DNA of 64,000 nucleotides. Source: Caulobacter ginsengisoli. GTDB lineage: Bacteria; Pseudomonadota; Alphaproteobacteria; Caulobacterales; Caulobacteraceae. This document shows positions 15,907-23,973 of the stretch, piece by piece (position 1 is the first letter of the stretch; every line of letters begins with the position of its first letter). Both the position numbers and the translations under genes were made by a program. The stretch lies in assembly GCF_030814835.1 (NCBI RefSeq), contig NZ_JAUSVS010000012.1:62001-126000 (forward strand), read 5' to 3'. Under the pieces are notes generated by a model. It did not search any database, was not told the origin of the DNA, and worked only from the letters and a program-made list of their open reading frames with translations.

Positions 15907-17799
15907 ATGGCTGATTGGATTACGGGTTTTGGGCAAATGATGGGTGAAGCGGCAAGACAGATTCCCCTGGGCGAGGCCTCCGGCACGACGCCGTGGACCA
16001 CCGAGCGCCCGGCGCTGTCCCTGGTCCAGAAGGTGGTCGTCGATCGCAGTCGCGACGCCCTGCTGACCGACTTTGGCAAGACGACTCTCGAGGACCGCTA
16101 TCTGCTGGCCGGCGAGTCGTATCAGGACATGTTCGCCCGCGTTGCGACGGCCTATGCCGACGACGCCGAGCACGCCCAGCGCATCTACGATTACATGAGC
16201 CGGCTGTGGTTCATGCCGGCCACCCCGGTGCTGTCGAACGGCGGGGCCGAGCGCGGCCTGCCGATCAGCTGCTTCCTGAACGCCGTGGGCGATTCGCTGG
16301 AAAGCATCGTCGGCACCTGGAACGAGAATGTCTGGCTGGCCGCCAACGGTGGCGGCATCGGCACCTACTGGGGCGGCGTCCGGTCGATCGGCGAGAAGGT
16401 CAAGGGCGCCGGCCAGACCAGCGGCATCATCCCCTTCATCCGGGTGATGGACAGCCTGACCCTGGCCATCAGCCAGGGCAGCCTGCGCCGAGGCTCGGCG
16501 GCCGTCTATCTGGACGTCCACCATCCCGAGATCGAGGAGTTCCTCGAGATCCGCAAGCCCTCGGGCGACTTCAACCGCAAGTCCCTGAACCTGCACCACG
16601 GCATCTCGATCACCGACGAGTTCATGGAAGCGGTGCGCGACGGGACCAAGTTCGGCCTGCGCTCGCCCAAGAACGACGAGGTCCTGCGTGAGGTCGACGC
16701 CCGCTCGCTGTGGCAGAAGATCCTGGAGCTGCGCCTGCAGACCGGCGAGCCCTACCTGATCTTCTCCGACACGGTGAACCGCGCCATGCCGGCGCACCAA
16801 CGGGAACTGGGCCTGAAGGTCCGCCAGTCCAACCTCTGCAGCGAGATCATGCTGCACACCGGCAAGGATCACCTCGGCAAGGACCGCACCGCCGTCTGCT
16901 GCCTGTCCTCGGTCAACGCCGAGACCTTCATGGAATGGCGCGACGAGCCGATGTTCCTCGAGGACATCATGCGGTTCCTGGACAACGTGCTGCAGGACTT
17001 CATCGACCGCGCCCCGGTCGACGCCGAGAAGGCCGTCTACGCCGCCATGCGCGAGCGGTCCGTCGGGCTGGGCCTGATGGGCTTCCACAGCTTCCTGCAG
17101 GCCCAGAATGTGCCGTTCGAGAGCGCCATGGCCAAGTCCTGGAACATGCGCCTCTTCAAGCACCTGCGCCGCGGCGTGGATCTCGCCTCCAAGACCCTGG
17201 CCGAAGAGCGCGGCGCCTGCCCCGATGCGGCCGAACGGGGCGTCATGGAGCGGTTCAGCCACAAGCTGGCCATCGCCCCCACCGCCTCGATCAGCATCAT
17301 CTGCGGCGGCACCTCGGCGGGCATCGAGCCGATCCCGGCCAATGTCTATACGCACAAGACCCTGTCGGGCTCGTTCGCGGTCAAGAACCCCTATCTGGAG
17401 CGCCTGCTCGAGACCAAGGGCATGAACACCGCCGCCGTCTGGGACACCATCCTGGAAAACGAGGGCTCGGTTCAGCACCTGGACTGCCTGAGCCAGGACG
17501 AGAAGGACGTCTACAAGACCGCCTTCGAGCTGGACCAGCGCTGGGTCGTGGAGCTCGCCGCCGACCGCACGCCGGACATCTGCCAGAGCCAGTCGGTCAA
17601 CCTGTTCCTGCCGGGCGACATCGACAAATGGGACCTGCACATGCTGCACTGGCAGGCCTGGGAGCGGGGGGTCAAAAGCCTCTACTACCTGCGTTCCAAG
17701 TCGGTGCAACGCGCCAGCCACGCCGGCAGCGACGCCGAGGCGGTGGTGGTGCAGGACAGCGCCCGGACCGATTACGAGGAATGCCTGGCCTGTCAGTAG
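15907..17799 (+). CDS. nrdA: class Ia ribonucleoside-diphosphate reductase, alpha subunit
   Basis: 630 aa from this start. Reduces NDPs to dNDPs with NrdB. Visible: active-site Cys in LPISCFLNAVGDSLESI, the NLCSE motif (catalytic Asn-Cys-Glu), the radical-path tyrosine pair in SLYYLRSK, and the C-terminal thioredoxin-reactive pair CLACQ. The protein begins directly with the core and has no N-terminal ATP-cone, so the usual dATP activity switch is absent here. The start is uncertain: 15907 was chosen because earlier ATGs (15850) lie inside the regulatory hairpins; ATGs at 15937/15940 are possible. nrdB lies 3.7 kb downstream. Confidence 0.95.
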   Translation: MADWITGFGQMMGEAARQIPLGEASGTTPWTTERPALSLVQKVVVDRSRDALLTDFGKTTLEDRYLLAGESYQDMFARVATAYADDAEHAQRIYDYMSRLWFMPATPVLSNGGAERGLPISCFLNAVGDSLESIVGTWNENVWLAANGGGIGTYWGGVRSIGEKVKGAGQTSGIIPFIRVMDSLTLAISQGSLRRGSAAVYLDVHHPEIEEFLEIRKPSGDFNRKSLNLHHGISITDEFMEAVRDGTKFGLRSPKNDEVLREVDARSLWQKILELRLQTGEPYLIFSDTVNRAMPAHQRELGLKVRQSNLCSEIMLHTGKDHLGKDRTAVCCLSSVNAETFMEWRDEPMFLEDIMRFLDNVLQDFIDRAPVDAEKAVYAAMRERSVGLGLMGFHSFLQAQNVPFESAMAKSWNMRLFKHLRRGVDLASKTLAEERGACPDAAERGVMERFSHKLAIAPTASISIICGGTSAGIEPIPANVYTHKTLSGSFAVKNPYLERLLETKGMNTAAVWDTILENEGSVQHLDCLSQDEKDVYKTAFELDQRWVVELAADRTPDICQSQSVNLFLPGDIDKWDLHMLHWQAWERGVKSLYYLRSKSVQRASHAGSDAEAVVVQDSARTDYEECLACQ

Positions 17800-17805
17800 G
17801 GCTTT

Positions 17806-17999
17806 AGCGCCAATCCTCACCCGGAGGGGGAGGGGGACCGCGCCGAAGGCGTGGTGGAGGGGGTTGAAGCTACAACCACTTCTGCCTGCAAATCCGCGGC
17901 TGATCGGCTGCGCCCTATCCTGACACCTGGATGTAGCGTCTGACCCCCTCCACCATGCTCCGCATGGTCCCCCTCCCCCTCCGGGTGAGGATTGGCGCT
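17806..17999. repeat. long mirrored intergenic repeat between nrdA and DUF3501 gene
   Basis: Arms at 17806-17863 and 17944-17999 are inverted copies (AGCGCCAATCCTCACCCGG...GGTGGAGGGGG) with a small difference at the arm tips. The spacer is about 80 bases. It occupies the whole gap between convergent genes and touches the last codon of the DUF3501 gene. Confidence 0.85.
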
Positions 18000-18591
18000 A
18001 GTTGAAATCCTTCGCCAGCTCGGCCCGCGTCTCGGCGCTGAGAATAGCCAGGTGCCCGTAACTCGGGTGATCGCAGCCCAGCATCGCACTCGCCCCCGGA
18101 TCGGCGAACACGGCCTTCTGCGCCGGCGTCAGCGCGAACTTCAGGAAGTGCACCGAACTCGTCTTCCCATCCTCCCGCGTCCGCTCGATATCCCCCTCGG
18201 GAACCCCGGCCGCCTTCTCCCCGCCGATCTGCAGGAAGAACCGGTCCTCCACCCCGCCCAGCCGGGCCAGGGTCGCGGCCCGTCGCACCGGGTCGTCGAT
18301 CTCGAACAGCACGGTCGCCACCAGCTCCGAGCCCTGCGGGATCAGCGGGTTGTAGGCGGCCAGTTCGTCGGGGACCTGCTGCGCGCCGCCCTTCTCGATC
18401 AGCAGCATCTCCTGGACCTGGAAGAGCATGGTCTCGTAGGTCTCGAAGTGGAAGGTGCAGTCGGGCCCCAGCGAGACCCGCCGCAACCGCTTCAGCGGCA
18501 GCAGGGCCGCGCGGCGTTCCTTGCGGACCTGTGAGAACTGCGCGTCGGGCAAGAGGTCGGCCGGATCGATGCGGCGGGCTTGGGCGGGCAT
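17998..18591 (-). CDS. DUF3501 family protein, third gene of rubrerythrin operon
   Basis: 197 aa soluble protein with the family core [18 protein letters not shown] and [11 protein letters not shown]. Function unknown. It begins 9 bases after the Fe-S CCG protein gene stops and belongs to a conserved trio (rubrerythrin, CCG-domain Fe-S protein, DUF3501) seen in many proteobacteria, which suggests a shared role in peroxide or redox stress. No Cys-rich site or membrane segment is seen. Confidence 0.85.
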   Translation of the reverse strand: MPAQARRIDPADLLPDAQFSQVRKERRAALLPLKRLRRVSLGPDCTFHFETYETMLFQVQEMLLIEKGGAQQVPDELAAYNPLIPQGSELVATVLFEIDDPVRRAATLARLGGVEDRFFLQIGGEKAAGVPEGDIERTREDGKTSSVHFLKFALTPAQKAVFADPGASAMLGCDHPSYGHLAILSAETRAELAKDFN

Positions 18592-18600
18592 GACGCTTCC

Positions 18601-19971
18601 TCAGACCAGTCCGTAGGACCGGGCGATGATCTCGATGGGGTGGGCCTGGGCCGGCTGGGCGCTGCCGTCGGGCAGTTCGGCGATCAAGAGCTGGCCCAGG
18701 TGCTTGCAGGCCAGCGGGCAGTCGGAGCACAGGGTCTCGTCGGCCTTCTGGGCGACCTGTTTGGCGGCGGGCTTGCCGACCTTGACCGCCGAGGGGCGGG
18801 TTTCCTTCATCACCCCGAAGGTGCCGCCATGGCCCGAGCAGCGCTCGATCAGGTCCACCTTCGTGTCGGGGATCAACCGCAGCATCTCGGCCGACTTGGC
18901 GCCCATGTTCTGGGCCCGGGCGTGGCAGGCATGGTGGATGGCCACCCCGCCGGGGATGGGAGTCAGGCCGGGGGCCAGGCCGTTGGCCTTGGAAAGGCCG
19001 ACCATGTATTCGCTGATGTCGCGGGTCGAGGCGGCCAGGGCCTTGACCGCCTGGTTCTCAGGGACCAGCAGCGGCCATTCGAACTTCAGCATCAGCCCGC
19101 ACGAGGCGGTCAGGGCCACCACCTCGTAGCCGTCGGCGATATAGGGCGCGAACACTTTGGCGACCCGGTCAGCCCGACCGGCGACGTCGGCCAGGTCCCC
19201 AGACTCCAGCTGGGGCATGCCGCAGCATTCGGGATAGACCAGTTTCGCCTCGACCCCCTGCTTGGCCAGCACGGCCAGGGCGGCTTCGGCCGTCTTGGGG
19301 TCGTTGTATTCGGTGAAGCAGGTCGCATAGACGGCGACCTTGCGACCGGCCGAGGGGCCCACGGCGTCGGCCTTGGGGGCGGTCCTGGCGCGGTCGGTGG
19401 CGGTCTTCGAATGGAACAGCGGCAGCTCGGCCTTGGCGTCGATGCCGGCTATGGCTTCCAGGAAGCCGCGCAGGGGGGTGTTCTCGCGGGCCGTGGCCCA
19501 GTTGGCCAGCCCCGCCACCGGCTTGGCCATCCTGCCGTTGCGGTCGGTGCGGCCCAGCTGCTCGCGCACGAACTCCCCACCGTTCGCCTTCCGCTTGGCC
19601 GCCCGGTAGCGCAGGATCAGGTGCGGGAAGTCCAGGTCGAACTGGTGGGGCGGCACATAGGGGCACTTGGTCAAAAAGCACATGTCGCAGAGGGTGCAGG
19701 CCTCGGCCACCTCGGCGTATTTCTCTTTCGGAACGCCATCCAGCTCGCCGGTCGGGCTCTCGTCGACCATGTCGAACAGCTTGGGGAAGCTGTCGCACAG
19801 ATTGAAGCAGCGCCGGCAGCCGTGGCAGATGTCGAAGACCCGCTCCATCTCCTTCTCGACCGCCGCCAGGTCGTAATAGGCCTCGTCCCGCCAGGCGATG
19901 GGATGGCGCATCGGCGCGTCCAGGCTGCCCTCGGTCTTGGGCGGCGGCGGCTTGATGGGGTTGTCGCTCAT
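18601..19971 (-). CDS. heterodisulfide-reductase-like Fe-S protein (GlpC/CCG type)
   Basis: 456 aa. Two N-terminal 4Fe-4S ferredoxin motifs ([26 protein letters not shown], about residues 49-115) are followed by two cysteine-rich CCG-type domains with [11 protein letters not shown] and CHARAQNMG...[10 protein letters not shown]-terminal [12 protein letters not shown] could bind another metal. It probably passes electrons between an unknown donor and the adjacent rubrerythrin. AGAGGGACC precedes the ATG. Middle gene of the trio. GlpC (glycerol-3-phosphate dehydrogenase subunit) is an unlikely alternative because glpA/B are absent. Confidence 0.88.
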   Translation of the reverse strand: MSDNPIKPPPPKTEGSLDAPMRHPIAWRDEAYYDLAAVEKEMERVFDICHGCRRCFNLCDSFPKLFDMVDESPTGELDGVPKEKYAEVAEACTLCDMCFLTKCPYVPPHQFDLDFPHLILRYRAAKRKANGGEFVREQLGRTDRNGRMAKPVAGLANWATARENTPLRGFLEAIAGIDAKAELPLFHSKTATDRARTAPKADAVGPSAGRKVAVYATCFTEYNDPKTAEAALAVLAKQGVEAKLVYPECCGMPQLESGDLADVAGRADRVAKVFAPYIADGYEVVALTASCGLMLKFEWPLLVPENQAVKALAASTRDISEYMVGLSKANGLAPGLTPIPGGVAIHHACHARAQNMGAKSAEMLRLIPDTKVDLIERCSGHGGTFGVMKETRPSAVKVGKPAAKQVAQKADETLCSDCPLACKHLGQLLIAELPDGSAQPAQAHPIEIIARSYGLV

Positions 19972-20045
19972 GGTCCCTCTTGGCGCGGGGTCTCGACCCC
20001 TCTCCCGGATGGAAGAGGGGCGAGTTCAGTCTTCAGCCGTCGATG

Positions 20046-20462
20046 TCAGTCCATGGTGTCCAGGGCGCGCTGGAAGCGGCCCGCGTGGGACTTTTCGGCC
20101 TTGGCCAGGGTCTCGAACCAGTCGGCGATCTCGTCATGGCCCTCGTCACGGGCGGTGCGGGCCATGCCGGGATACATGTCGGTGTATTCGTGGGTCTCGC
20201 CGGCGATGGCGGCCTTGAGGTTGTCGCCGGTGGGGCCGATCGGCAGGCCGGTGGCCGGGTCGCCGACGCTTTCCATGAATTCCAGGTGGCCGTGGGCGTG
20301 GCCGGTCTCGCCCTCGGCGGTCGAGCGGAACACGGCGGCGACGTCGTTGTAGCCTTCCACGTCGGCCTTCTGGGCGAAGTAGAGGTAGCGCCGGTTCGCC
20401 TGGCTCTCGCCGGCGAAGGCGGCCTTGAGGTTTTCGAGCGTCTTGCTGTTGGCGAGCGACAT
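20046..20462 (-). CDS. rubrerythrin-family diiron protein (no rubredoxin domain)
   Basis: 138 aa four-helix ferritin-like protein. Diiron ligands are visible as E in [10 protein letters not shown], ExxH in [12 protein letters not shown] in [10 protein letters not shown] and E...ExxH in [10 protein letters not shown]. The C-terminal rubredoxin domain of classical rubrerythrins is absent, so electrons must come from a partner, probably the Fe-S protein encoded next. Likely reduces H2O2. The start at MSLANSK was chosen for GGGAGAAG just upstream. First gene of the trio, with a palindrome 68 bases before it. Confidence 0.93.
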   Translation of the reverse strand: MSLANSKTLENLKAAFAGESQANRRYLYFAQKADVEGYNDVAAVFRSTAEGETGHAHGHLEFMESVGDPATGLPIGPTGDNLKAAIAGETHEYTDMYPGMARTARDEGHDEIADWFETLAKAEKSHAGRFQRALDTMD

Positions 20463-20529
20463 GGTCTTCTCCCGTATGAGGTCTCTTCCCGGCGTGCAGG
20501 GTAGCCCGCGGCGGGGCGTCGCATCCAAT

Positions 20530-20544
20530 CAATAGATTCTATTG
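20530..20544. promoter_or_regulatory. candidate operator of the rubrerythrin operon
   Basis: CAATAG-ATT-CTATTG is a perfect 6-bp dyad in an AT-rich spot 68 bases upstream of the rubrerythrin start. A further ATAG lies at 20550. ATAG/CTAT words recall OxyR half-sites, but the spacing does not match the OxyR consensus, so the regulator is unknown. Confidence 0.5.
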
Positions 20545-20562
20545 GTTCGATAGAGTGGGTCT

Positions 20563-20730
20563 ATTCCTCGCCCGTTGGGCGAGGTGGCGGCGAAGCCGAC
20601 GGAGTGGGCCGTGGAACACACGGTGTGTCCGGATTGAGCACTGCCGGAGGGGGCGTGCCTGAAACTCCGTGTGCTCGCCAGAGCCCACTCCACCACTTCG
20701 TGGTCCCCCTCGCCCAAGGGGCGAGGAATT
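20563..20730. repeat. long mirrored intergenic repeat
   Basis: Imperfect inverted arms at 20563-20608 (ATTCCTCGCCC...GAGTGGG) and 20684-20730 (CCCACTCC...GGGCGAGGAATT). It includes the last codon of the GST gene and sits upstream of the rubrerythrin promoter, so it may end GST transcription. Confidence 0.75.
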
Positions 20731-21379
20731 ACCGCTCCCACCCCGCCTCGAACGGGAACCGCGCCGCCCAGAAGGCCTCCAGTTCCGGCAGCGCATCGAC
20801 CCGCGCCACCACCGGCGCCATCTTCGGCGCGACCTCGCGGAACCGCCGCCGGCCGGCGCCCCAGCGGCTGACCACGGTCACATAGAGGTCCAGCACGCTC
20901 AGCGAATCGCCGAGCAGGAACCGTCCCGGCTCGATCTGCTGGTCCATCATCCGCCAGCAGTCGAGAATCCGCTCGGCCGTCCGCGCCTTGATCACCTCGC
21001 CGGCCGCCGGATCGGGCGACAGCCGGGACGGATCGTCGCGCACCCAGAACAGCGAATAGATGGCCGCCGGGACGTAGACCATCCAGCGCAGGAACTGCGC
21101 CCGGACCGGATCGTCGATCCCTGGACCCAGCCGGCCATGGCTGTCGGCCAGCCAGATCAGCATGGCGCCGCTCTCGGTCATGATGGAACCATCGGGCAGC
21201 ACCAGCGCTGGAATCTGCTTGAGCGGATTGACCTTTTCGACCCGCGCCAGGATCTCCGGATCGTGCTCCCAGGTGGCCCCCTCGACGACGTCATAGGGCG
21301 CGCCCAACAGGGTCAGCGCCGCCTCGACGGGCACGCTGCCCGATCCCAGGGCGCCGTAAACAGTGATACGGTCGGACAT
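20729..21379 (-). CDS. glutathione S-transferase family protein
   Basis: 216 aa. The N-terminal thioredoxin-like domain begins MSDRITVYGALGSGSVPVE with the cis-Pro region KQIPALVLPDGSIMTESGAM (glutathione-binding ES), followed by an all-helical C-terminal domain. The residue after YG is not a classical catalytic Cys but G-S-G-S, so Ser may serve. GGGGATAACC precedes the chosen ATG. Its start faces nrdB across the paired NrdR-like boxes. Substrate unknown. Confidence 0.9.
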   Translation of the reverse strand: MSDRITVYGALGSGSVPVEAALTLLGAPYDVVEGATWEHDPEILARVEKVNPLKQIPALVLPDGSIMTESGAMLIWLADSHGRLGPGIDDPVRAQFLRWMVYVPAAIYSLFWVRDDPSRLSPDPAAGEVIKARTAERILDCWRMMDQQIEPGRFLLGDSLSVLDLYVTVVSRWGAGRRRFREVAPKMAPVVARVDALPELEAFWAARFPFEAGWER

Positions 21380-21395
21380 GGTTATCCCCATGACA

Positions 21396-21444
21396 TGCAC
21401 AACATCTTGAGGGGGTGCGTTAACTCGCCGCTAGATGTTGTCCG
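21396..21444. promoter_or_regulatory. paired NrdR-like boxes upstream of nrdB
   Basis: Two inverted copies of ACAACATCT(T/A)G lie at 21396-21411 and 21429-21444, with centres about 33 bases apart. The core CACAACATCT resembles CACTACATAT before nrdA (8 of 10), and the paired spacing is alike. This supports co-regulation of the separated nrdA and nrdB, most likely by NrdR. Confidence 0.55.
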
Positions 21445-21515
21445 ATTGACTGGTAGGGTGGTGGTTCGCCATCCGCACCTCGCCGATTCCGAACGCCAAG
21501 GGAAGTGAAGACGCC

Positions 21516-22556
21516 GTGACCGCCTCCAGCCTTATCCTGCCGGGCCTGCTGACCCCCTCCCACGCCTACAAGCCGTTCCGCTATCCCTGGGCCTATGACT
21601 TCTGGAAGAAGCAGCAGCAGGTCCACTGGATGCCCGAGGAAATCCCGCTGGGCGAGGACTGCAAGGACTGGGCGGCGCGCCTGAACGACAAGGAGCGCAA
21701 CCTGCTGACGCAGATCTTCCGCTTCTTCACCCAGTCGGACATCGAGGTCGCCGACAACTACATGGAGCGCTACGGCCGGGTGTTCAAACCGACCGAGGTG
21801 AAGATGATGCTCTCCAGTTTCGCCAACATGGAGACCATCCACATCGCCGCCTACGCCCTGCTGCTCGAGACGATCGGCATGCCGGAGAGCGAGTTCTCGG
21901 CCTTCATGGAATACGAGGCCCTGAAGGCCAAGCACGACTACATGCAGCAGTTCGGGGTCGAGACCAACGCCGACATCGCCCGCACGGTCGCCATGTTCGG
22001 CGGCTTCACCGAGGGGCTGCAGCTGTTCGCCAGCTTCGCCATGCTGATGAACTTCCCCCGCTTCAACAAGATGAAGGGGATGGGCCAGATCGTCTCCTGG
22101 TCGGTGCGCGACGAGAGCCTGCACTGCGAGGGCATGATCAAGCTGTTCCACGCCTTCAACGCCGAGACCGGCTGCGTCACCAAGAGCGTGGCCGACGACA
22201 TCGTCGACTGCTGCAAGACGGTGGTGGGGCTGGAAGACCGCTTCATCGACCTGGCCTTCGAGGCCGGCGAGGTGCAGGGCATGACGCCCGAGGATATCAA
22301 GCAATACATCCGCTTCGTCGCCGACTGGCGGCTGCGCCAGCTGAAGCTGCCGGAAGTCTATGGCGTGAAGGAAAACCCGCTGCCCTGGCTGCAGAGCATG
22401 CTGAGCGGCGTCGAGCACGCCAACTTCTTCGAGGCCCGCTCCACGGAATATTCCAAGGCGGCGACCAAGGGGCAGTGGCAGGGCGAGAACGGCGTCTGGG
22501 GCGAGTTCGACCGGTTGATGGCCAAGCGCTCGGAAAACCTGCTGTCGGTGGAGTAG
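21516..22556 (+). CDS. nrdB: class Ia ribonucleoside-diphosphate reductase, beta subunit
   Basis: 346 aa, starting with GTG after AAGGGAAG. Holds the diiron-tyrosyl radical for NrdA. Ligands and radical site are visible: D in FTQSDIEVADNY, E...H in METIHIAAY with the radical tyrosine Y113 (same ExxHxxxY spacing as E. coli E115/H118/Y122), and ExxH in RDESLHCEG. No N-terminal ATP-cone is seen, so neither subunit in this locus carries one. Separated from nrdA by four opposite-strand genes. Confidence 0.96.
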   Translation: MTASSLILPGLLTPSHAYKPFRYPWAYDFWKKQQQVHWMPEEIPLGEDCKDWAARLNDKERNLLTQIFRFFTQSDIEVADNYMERYGRVFKPTEVKMMLSSFANMETIHIAAYALLLETIGMPESEFSAFMEYEALKAKHDYMQQFGVETNADIARTVAMFGGFTEGLQLFASFAMLMNFPRFNKMKGMGQIVSWSVRDESLHCEGMIKLFHAFNAETGCVTKSVADDIVDCCKTVVGLEDRFIDLAFEAGEVQGMTPEDIKQYIRFVADWRLRQLKLPEVYGVKENPLPWLQSMLSGVEHANFFEARSTEYSKAATKGQWQGENGVWGEFDRLMAKRSENLLSVE

Positions 22557-22566
22557 GGTGGCGGGC

Positions 22567-23583
22567 ATGAGCGCCCGCCCCGGCCCCCGCAACCTGATCA
22601 CCGACGTCCCTGGCCTGGCCGTTGGGCAGGCGCAGGACGAGCGCGTCCGCACCGGCGTCACCGTCATCCTGCCCGACCAGGCGGCCGTCTGCGCCTGCGA
22701 CGTGCGCGGCGGCGGGCCGGGTACGAGAGAGACCGACGCCCTGACCGCCGACACCCTGGTCGACGCGGTGGACGCGGTGGTGCTGTCCGGCGGCTCCTCC
22801 TGGGGCCTGGCGGCCGGCGACGGGGCCGCCGCCTGGCTGGGAGCGCGGGGCAGGGGCTTTGCCTTCGCCAACCGCCCGGGCGTGCCGCCCTCGCCGATGG
22901 TCCCGGCGGCCATCCTCTATGACCTCAGCAACGGCGGCGACAAGGCCTGGGGCGAGGATCCGCCCTACCGCGCCCTGGCGATGCAGGCCATCAACGCCGC
23001 CGGCCCCGACTTCGCCCTGGGCACGGCCGGCGCCGGCTATGGGGCCATGGCCGGGATGCTGAAAGGCGGCACGGGCTCGGCCTCCATCGTCACCGACGAC
23101 GGCATCACGGTCGGGGCCATTGTCGCCGTCAACAGCTTCGGCTCGGTCGTCGCGGGCGATGGCCGCACCTTCTGGGCGACCCCCTACGAGATCGACGGCG
23201 AGTTCGGCGGCCTGGGCCCGGCAGGCCTCACCGCCGCCCCCGACGACTGGGGCCAGTCCCGCCTCACCATGGCCCTGGCCAGAGCCAACACCACCATCGC
23301 CTGCGTCGCCACAGACGCGGCCCTGACCCCCGCCCAGGCCCGCCGCATCGCCATCATGGCCCAGGACGGCCTGGCGAGGTCCATCCGCCCCGTCCACGCC
23401 CCGACCGACGGCGACGTGGTGTTCGTGCTCTCGACGGCCCGGCGCCCGCTCCTCGATCCCAGCCCGCTGACCCTGGCGAGGATCGGTGGATTGGCGGCAG
23501 ACACCCTGGCCCGAGCGGTCGCCAGAGGGGTCTATGAAGCCACCCCTTGGCCGGGCTCGGACGCTGTTTGCTGGCGGCGATAA
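22567..23583 (+). CDS. P1 family (DmpA-type) aminopeptidase/esterase, N-terminal nucleophile hydrolase
   Basis: 338 aa. Family features: LITDVPGLAVGQ at the N-terminus, VVLSGGSSWGLAAGDG, and NTTIACVATDAALTP. In DmpA the chain self-cleaves before the nucleophile Ser of the matching segment; here Asn241-Thr242 occupies that place, so the nucleophile should be Thr. Alpha (about 240 aa) and beta (about 97 aa) chains would result. Eleven bases after nrdB in the same direction, possibly read-through. A GTG at 22558 is an alternative start. Confidence 0.9.
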   Translation: MSARPGPRNLITDVPGLAVGQAQDERVRTGVTVILPDQAAVCACDVRGGGPGTRETDALTADTLVDAVDAVVLSGGSSWGLAAGDGAAAWLGARGRGFAFANRPGVPPSPMVPAAILYDLSNGGDKAWGEDPPYRALAMQAINAAGPDFALGTAGAGYGAMAGMLKGGTGSASIVTDDGITVGAIVAVNSFGSVVAGDGRTFWATPYEIDGEFGGLGPAGLTAAPDDWGQSRLTMALARANTTIACVATDAALTPAQARRIAIMAQDGLARSIRPVHAPTDGDVVFVLSTARRPLLDPSPLTLARIGGLAADTLARAVARGVYEATPWPGSDAVCWRR

Positions 23584-23600
23584 AAAAGTGATTGGCCGGG

Positions 23601-23630
23601 TTGCGCTTGCGGGAATGTGCGACTAGGTTC
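23601..23630 (+). promoter_or_regulatory. probable promoter of tRNA-Arg
   Basis: TTGCGC at 23601 and GACTAGGTTC at 23621-23630 give -35/-10-like words with about 15 bases between, ending about 40 bases before the tRNA. Confidence 0.45.
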
Positions 23631-23671
23631 CGCGCCCTCGCCGAGCCCCTAGCCGGGCCTCCGTGAAGTGC

Positions 23672-23748
23672 GCGCTCGTAGCTCAGCTGGATAGAGCATC
23701 AGACTACGAATCTGAGGGTCGGGCGTTCGAATCGCTCCGAGCGCGCCA
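23672..23748 (+). tRNA. tRNA-Arg (anticodon ACG)
   Basis: 77-base cloverleaf. Acceptor GCGCTCG / CGAGCGC, D-arm GCTCAGCTGGATAGAGC, anticodon stem TCAGA / TCTGA with loop CTACGAA (anticodon ACG, read as ICG), T-arm GGGCG TTCGAAT CGCTC, and the 3' CCA is encoded. Reads CGN Arg codons. No integrated element is seen at its 3' end. Confidence 0.97.
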
Positions 23749-23973
23749 TTTCTCCTCCCGGTTTTTGAATAACGATTTCGCCAAAGGCGCTGCCGATGGG
23801 ACAGGTGCTCCTGTCATCGCAATTTCCGTCCTGCTGGGCATCCAGGCGGTCGTGGGGGATGGCGCCTGGGCCCTCGTGCGCTCGCCCTCGCCGCGCGGGC
23901 TGCTCGCGCGGATGGCGGCTTGAACGATAGCGCCCTCACTGTAGCCTCGCCTTGCGAAAAAGAGGTCGAGCTG

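Noticed and set aside
20530-20553. OxyR site upstream of rubrerythrin
   Set aside because: ATAG/CTAT words are present, but spacing (N3 then N7) does not match the ATAG-N7-CTAT-N7-ATAG-N7-CTAT consensus, so it is kept only as an unassigned operator.
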